Below are positions 60,422 to 64,000 of a stretch of 64,000 nt of DNA, piece after piece; position 1 is the stretch's first letter, and each line of letters starts with the position of its first letter. Below the pieces are notes generated by a model. The model did no database searches. It was not told the DNA's origin and was given only the letters and a program-made list of their open reading frames with translations. The stretch is from an uncultured Pseudomonadales bacterium (GTDB lineage Bacteria; Pseudomonadota; Gammaproteobacteria; Pseudomonadales; Azotimanducaceae). The stretch covers positions 44,959 to 108,958 of the forward strand of contig CAJJAX010000010.1 in assembly GCA_905182155.1 (NCBI GenBank), in the 5' to 3' direction. Position numbers and translations under genes: made by a program.

Positions 60422-60482
60422 GTTCCTAAAACCACTGAAGGCTCTATTGGAGCTTTTGCTTTAGATTGGTTTGTCTCCTTAA

Positions 60483-60668
60483 ATGAGATTGAGCCTGGGA
60501 ATGATACCAAGACGATCGGTCCGAGCGTTTCGCGGGGCTAGGGCCTCTGGAAATGCTCGCATTGTGAAATCGTATAAGGGCGACGTCGAATTTGGCACGA
60601 CCAATTCAAACTTGCTCTGGTGGCTAACGCCAGATTTTGCGCTGAGATGGTGCGGTCTTAATGCATGA
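60483..60668 (+). CDS. Short uncharacterised open frame
   Basis: A 61-codon frame from ATG 60483 without a visible ribosome-binding site. Its stop overlaps the next ATG by four bases (ATGA), a pattern of coupled translation. Product is basic in the first half (PRRSVRAFRGARASGNARI). I recognise no family; it may instead be the broken N-terminal part of the following gene. Confidence 0.3.
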   Translation: MRLSLGMIPRRSVRAFRGARASGNARIVKSYKGDVEFGTTNSNLLWWLTPDFALRWCGLNA

Positions 60669-61098
60669 GCACCTTAGAAAGCGACGATGAGCATAGCCTT
60701 ATAGCGAAAGGGAGTTCACAAAACGTGATCGCATCGGACACCCCGATTATTGATCGGTATCACCTTCAGCATAACCTGAGAACGCATTTTCGGATTGGAT
60801 TTCGCTCAGCGCTTTACGGCAGCGATGAGATGAGGCCTGTCATTGTCAAGTATCTGCCAGCAGGATCCCGTGCGGGTTTGATTTTGGATCGTATCGAGGC
60901 GATGGTTCTCATCAAAACTGCTGGCGTTATGTTCGGCAGGAGGGAATTTGGTTTTATGCTGTTTCGATTCGGCCATAGCTTCTGCATAATTCGATGGTGA
61001 ACATGATGTTTAATCATGAAATGCCAACGTTGTCAGTTCGAAATCTTAGGATGTCGTCGCTCAATTGTTATCTCAAGGAACTAGGCTGTGATATCTAA
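60665..61098 (+). pseudogene. Broken gene of unknown function (kinase-like N-lobe pattern)
   Basis: The first frame runs 60665-61000 and includes RTHFRIGFRSALYGSDEMRP, VIVKYLPAGSRAGL and IEAMVLIKTAGV. The V-x-V-K followed by a Glu about 20 residues on is reminiscent of the ATP-binding lobe of protein or LPS kinases; this is a guess. Another frame continues after about 60930 with GIWFYAVSIRP and HNSMVNMMFNHEMPTLSVRN, then LRMSSLNCYLKELGCDI, ending at 61098, 11 bases into the next gene. The coupled ending suggests that the second frame is the real 3' end and at least one or two base errors break the gene. Confidence 0.45.
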
Positions 61099-63140
61099 AC
61101 TTTCGCCCGGAAGCCTGAACTATGTGCGCGTGATGTTGCTGGTGGTTGGTTCAACACTGCTTATGTTTTTTGTCTTCATGCTCTGTCGTTTAAGCCTGGT
61201 TCTTCTTAGCTTTGGACCTGAGATTGCCACGCAGCATGATGAGATGCAGCGGGCTCTGATGGTTGCTTCTCGATTTGATATTGCCTTCATCTTTCGCTTG
61301 AACCTGCTGAGTGTATTGCTTGCCGTAACCGCTTTACCGCTTGGTCAGAAATATGTCGGCCTGCACCGCTCTATTTGGCTTGTGGCTAGATTCTGGGCGT
61401 CGTTCATCGTTTTAGTCGGTGTGGCGCTATCGGTAACCAACATTGTTTATATTCGATTTTTTGGGCGCCCTTTTGATAGCTTTGTATTTCATGGATTGGG
61501 GTACGGTGCGGGTAAGACCCTGGATAGTGTTACCTCGCTGGGTGACTTTCCTGTCGCAGTCGGCGCATTGCTGATTTTGAGTATCTTCGTGATTTGGGCC
61601 AGCCTTATTGGTTTTGGTTTGATTGAACGATATACCCAAAACATGTTGGCCTCGAAGCGAAGATTTTGGGTGTTGTTTATGGCGTCCTTGATAATTTATT
61701 TGTCGCTTGGGCGTGGCACGTTGACAACATTTCCTTTGTCACAAAAGCATTTAATCGCGTCATCGATGAGTGCGGTGAATAACCTCGTTCCGAACGGCCT
61801 TGTTGCGATTTATTATGGGTACCAGGACTTTCGGCGATCTAAAGATTTTGATCTTGCCTCCGATGACCAAGGCCGCAAATTATTTGAAGAATTCTATGGC
61901 GTTCCTCCAGGTCCATCTAGCTTGTTCTCTCAGTTTTTTACTCAAACGCGCAAGTCTGAACGGTTGAAAGCCGACCCGCCGGATGTAGTTTTGAACCTTG
62001 TTGAGAGTCTGGGTCAAGGATTGCTACTAGAGCGTTTTAATGCGTTTGCACCCCTTGCTGGCGCGTTGGCGCCACATCTTCAGCAAGACTATTATTTCCA
62101 GAATTTTTTGCCCGCACATAACGATACTCAGAAATCAGTTCTGAGCTTATTGATTAATAGCGAACACAGCGAAATCAGTTATTCAAGCCATCAATATATC
62201 AAGCTTGAAACTTCTGCGGCTCAAATATTTAAGCGGTCCGGATACCGAACGATTTTCATTTACGCGGGTTTTGAGGGTACTAAGAATCGGTCAGATTACT
62301 TTAAGCGGCAAGGCTTTGACGAGTTCATCGGGGCTAGGCAATTGAAAAAGCTGTATCCAGAAATGGAGATGTCGGTTTGGGGCGGGTGACGACAAATACG
62401 TCTACGACCAGGCAATCGAGCGTTTAAAGTACGGCAGAGTTGATTCGAAACCCTTATTGATTGTGACGTTGAGTGTGACGAATCACCCGCCTTATAAGAT
62501 GCCAGGTCATGTCGACGAGAAAACTCCGCTCAGTTCTAAAGCGTTAGCATCAAGGTTGGGCGCATTGCCGATGGCTTCCATGGAAACCTTTCGTTACACC
62601 AACGACCAGCTCGGGTATTTTTTGGCGCGAATAAAGGAAAGTGCGCTTAGCGAGAAAACAATTGTCGTCGCCACCGGGGATCACGCGGTTAGGGGATTGG
62701 AATATACAGAGCAGGAGGCGCTGCATCAGATTTCAGTCCCGCTCTATTTTTATCTCCCCAAACGGTTTGAGCCAGAAGTAGCAGAAGGTGCGACCGACTC
62801 TGTAGCATCGCATAAAGATGTTATGCCAACGCTTTATCATCTTGCGCTGTCCGACGCGCGTTATCCAAATTTAGGACGGAACCTGTTTGCGAAAACGGAT
62901 CTGCGAGGGCCTCATAATTTTGCATACCACAGTGATTATTTGGTCGTTGGTGATCGTGTGTATGGTTTGGTGGGTCCAAAAGGGCAGCGCGCTTTTTGGC
63001 GGAGGCAAGGCCTTGATATGATCTCCGGCCCGGTCGCTGAATCGTCTGTCAATTACGAGCGAGCGGAACAGTATTCAAAAATCTTAGATTGGTTGACACG
63101 ATATCAGTTAGTGGGCTCGGATATCGTTCCAAAGTCTTAG
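61088..63140 (+). CDS. LtaS/OpgB-like phosphoglycerol transferase, one frame break
   Basis: Alkaline-phosphatase-superfamily membrane enzyme that transfers phosphoglycerol outside the inner membrane. GTG 61088 starts a region of about five membrane helices (LLVVGSTLLMFFVFML, LLSVLLAVTALPL, FWASFIVLVGVALSV, VAVGALLILSIFVIWA, FWVLFMASLIIYLSL), then the periplasmic sulfatase-like domain: VVLNLVESLGQG, the nucleophile region LPAHNDTQKSVLSLL, and after a frame break at GGG 62384-62386, DKYVYDQAIERLKYG, VTLSVTNHPPYKMPG and TIVVATGDHAVRG with the metal-binding Asp-His. About 684 residues when joined. In Gram-negatives the family includes OpgB, which decorates periplasmic glucans. Confidence 0.87.
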
Positions 63141-63527
63141 CATCGGCGGATTCAAGTTTTCGTAAATTCCATCGAGGTTACTACTGTGCGGGTTAGTGAC
63201 GCGGGTTGAAATACGCTTAAGTGTTGTCTAGGTCGAACGTGCCTATAACTACCCGTCGCGATTGCGAATTCTACTCGCTATCGGCTGTTTTGATTGCGCC
63301 AATAAACACCATAGTGTGGGTAATCAAAATCGATCGATAAAGATGCTTTGTGCGCGAATTGATTTTTTATAACGACATATTTATTTATTGTCTTAAATAA
63401 GAACTTCTGAATCAATTCTGCAGTAAAAATCGGCGTCATGAGAAGGCGGAATTTATCTGTGTTAGAAGCGAATTAGCTGGTTGTGAAAGTTAGCGTTGCG
63501 TTACTAATTTAGGTTCGGTGGTCTTTT
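63141..63527. other. AT-rich spacer
   Basis: 387 bases with no gene. The middle (63360-63410) is strongly AT-rich (TTATTTATTGTCTTAAATAA), which could hold a promoter. No hairpin followed by a T-run is evident after the LtaS-like gene. Confidence 0.4.
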
Positions 63528-63767
63528 GTGAAAATCGCTTAGGGCAGTATCCTCGGAGTTTCTATTGCCATAGCGGCGATTGGGTTTGCGCTGAAAAATT
63601 ATGATATTACTTTTTTTGTAAACCCTCAGGCTGCATTGATTGTCTTTGGCGGCACGTTAGCGGCAACGATGATCTCGTTTGAAGGCAAGGAAGTTTTTAG
63701 AGCCCTTGGCGCAATGCGTGAGATTATTGCGCCGTCCTCAATCGAGGATAAAATGTCGCGATCTTAG
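63528..63767 (+). pseudogene. motA N-terminal remnant with in-frame stop
   Basis: The frame from GTG 63528 reads KIA, an amber codon at 63540, then GSILGVSIAIAAIGFALKN and NPQAALIVFGGTLAATMIS, FEGKEVFRALGAM. This is the N-terminus of MotA-type flagellar stator proteins (GSILG..., INPPAALIVFGGTLGAT). It ends at a stop at 63765 after about 79 codons, where MotA should continue for another 170 residues; I see no MotA sequence in other frames downstream. So it is a truncated fragment and also carries a stop near the start. Confidence 0.75.
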
Positions 63768-63853
63768 AATTTTAGCGGGTCAATTCATTATGCGGGTTGT
63801 GGTCTACATTTTGCCTGTCGCTCAGTAACAGAACTGACGGCAGGTTACCGCTT

Positions 63854-64000
63854 TTAATCGGGCTTTTTATCTTGGGCAGGATCGCTAATGCGGTGCCTTC
63901 GAGCGACGGCATCGGGTTTATTGGAGCTGAAGCTTGCGTCTCGTGCTTCAAGCCGGTTTATTTGCTCGTTGCAGGGTGCGCCGAGAGAGAAAGATCTTGT
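63854..64000 (-). CDS. Possible C-terminal part of a gene leaving the window
   Basis: A minus-strand frame is open from the window edge for 48 codons to a stop at 63854, reading LGAPCNEQINRLEARDASF and ending RRHRISDPAQDKKPD. The charged, Pro/Asp-rich end looks like a coding tail, but the family is not recognisable from so short a piece. Confidence 0.3.
   Translation of the reverse strand, partial: TRSFSLGAPCNEQINRLEARDASFSSNKPDAVARRHRISDPAQDKKPD

Overview
The window is a gammaproteobacterial chromosome segment. Its first 21.8 kb is a conserved housekeeping block on the pattern familiar from Pseudomonas-type genomes: proA-nadD-rsfS-rlmH-mrdA-mrdB-mltB-rlpA-dacA-DUF493-lipB-lipA on the plus strand, then moeB-prmC-prfA-hemA on the minus strand, then a TPR lipoprotein-lolB-ispE-tRNA(Gln)-prs-rplY-pth-ychF on the plus strand and a tRNA(Met). 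The gene content (Lol system, MltB/RlpA, IspE, GluTR HemA) fits a Gram-negative gammaproteobacterium. I cannot place it to genus.

From about 21.8 kb the character changes. There are remnants of mobile elements (IS3-type OrfA, an IS91-type transposase tail, an HNH nuclease piece), a fasciclin gene, a HigBA-like toxin-antitoxin pair, and a long accessory catabolic island (23-48 kb). The island holds a Rieske oxygenase, an alpha/beta hydrolase, a Kelch protein, two SDRs, a TauD-type dioxygenase, an aldo/keto reductase, an enolase-superfamily enzyme, an acyl-CoA ligase between two crotonases, a GPH-type sugar/glucuronide symporter, an esterase, a PEP-synthase/rifampicin-phosphotransferase-like enzyme, a decayed cyclase, an IS3-family insertion, an aldehyde dehydrogenase and a ThDP enzyme. 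The families together suggest uptake and oxidative breakdown of an organic acid, ester or glycoside. The substrate cannot be named from sequence.

From 48 to 58 kb come an oxygenase remnant, gdhA, a second decayed copy of the cyclase region, a PhyH-type dioxygenase, a SnoaL-like protein and a minus-strand coxG-coxS-coxL-coxM molybdenum hydroxylase cluster whose large subunit carries the form II motif AYRGAGR. From 59 to 63 kb lies a small cell-envelope cluster: a TagD-like cytidylyltransferase, a TagB/F-like glycerophosphotransferase, a broken gene of unknown function and an LtaS/OpgB-like phosphoglycerol transferase. The end holds a broken motA fragment.

A caution applies to everything after 18.1 kb. 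At least fifteen single-base reading-frame breaks, many at short homopolymers, occur in otherwise well conserved genes, including the core genes prs, rplY and ychF. None is seen in the first 18 kb. The simplest reading is local sequence error, so many 'broken' genes here may be intact in the organism. I have annotated such genes over their full span and stated where the frame changes.
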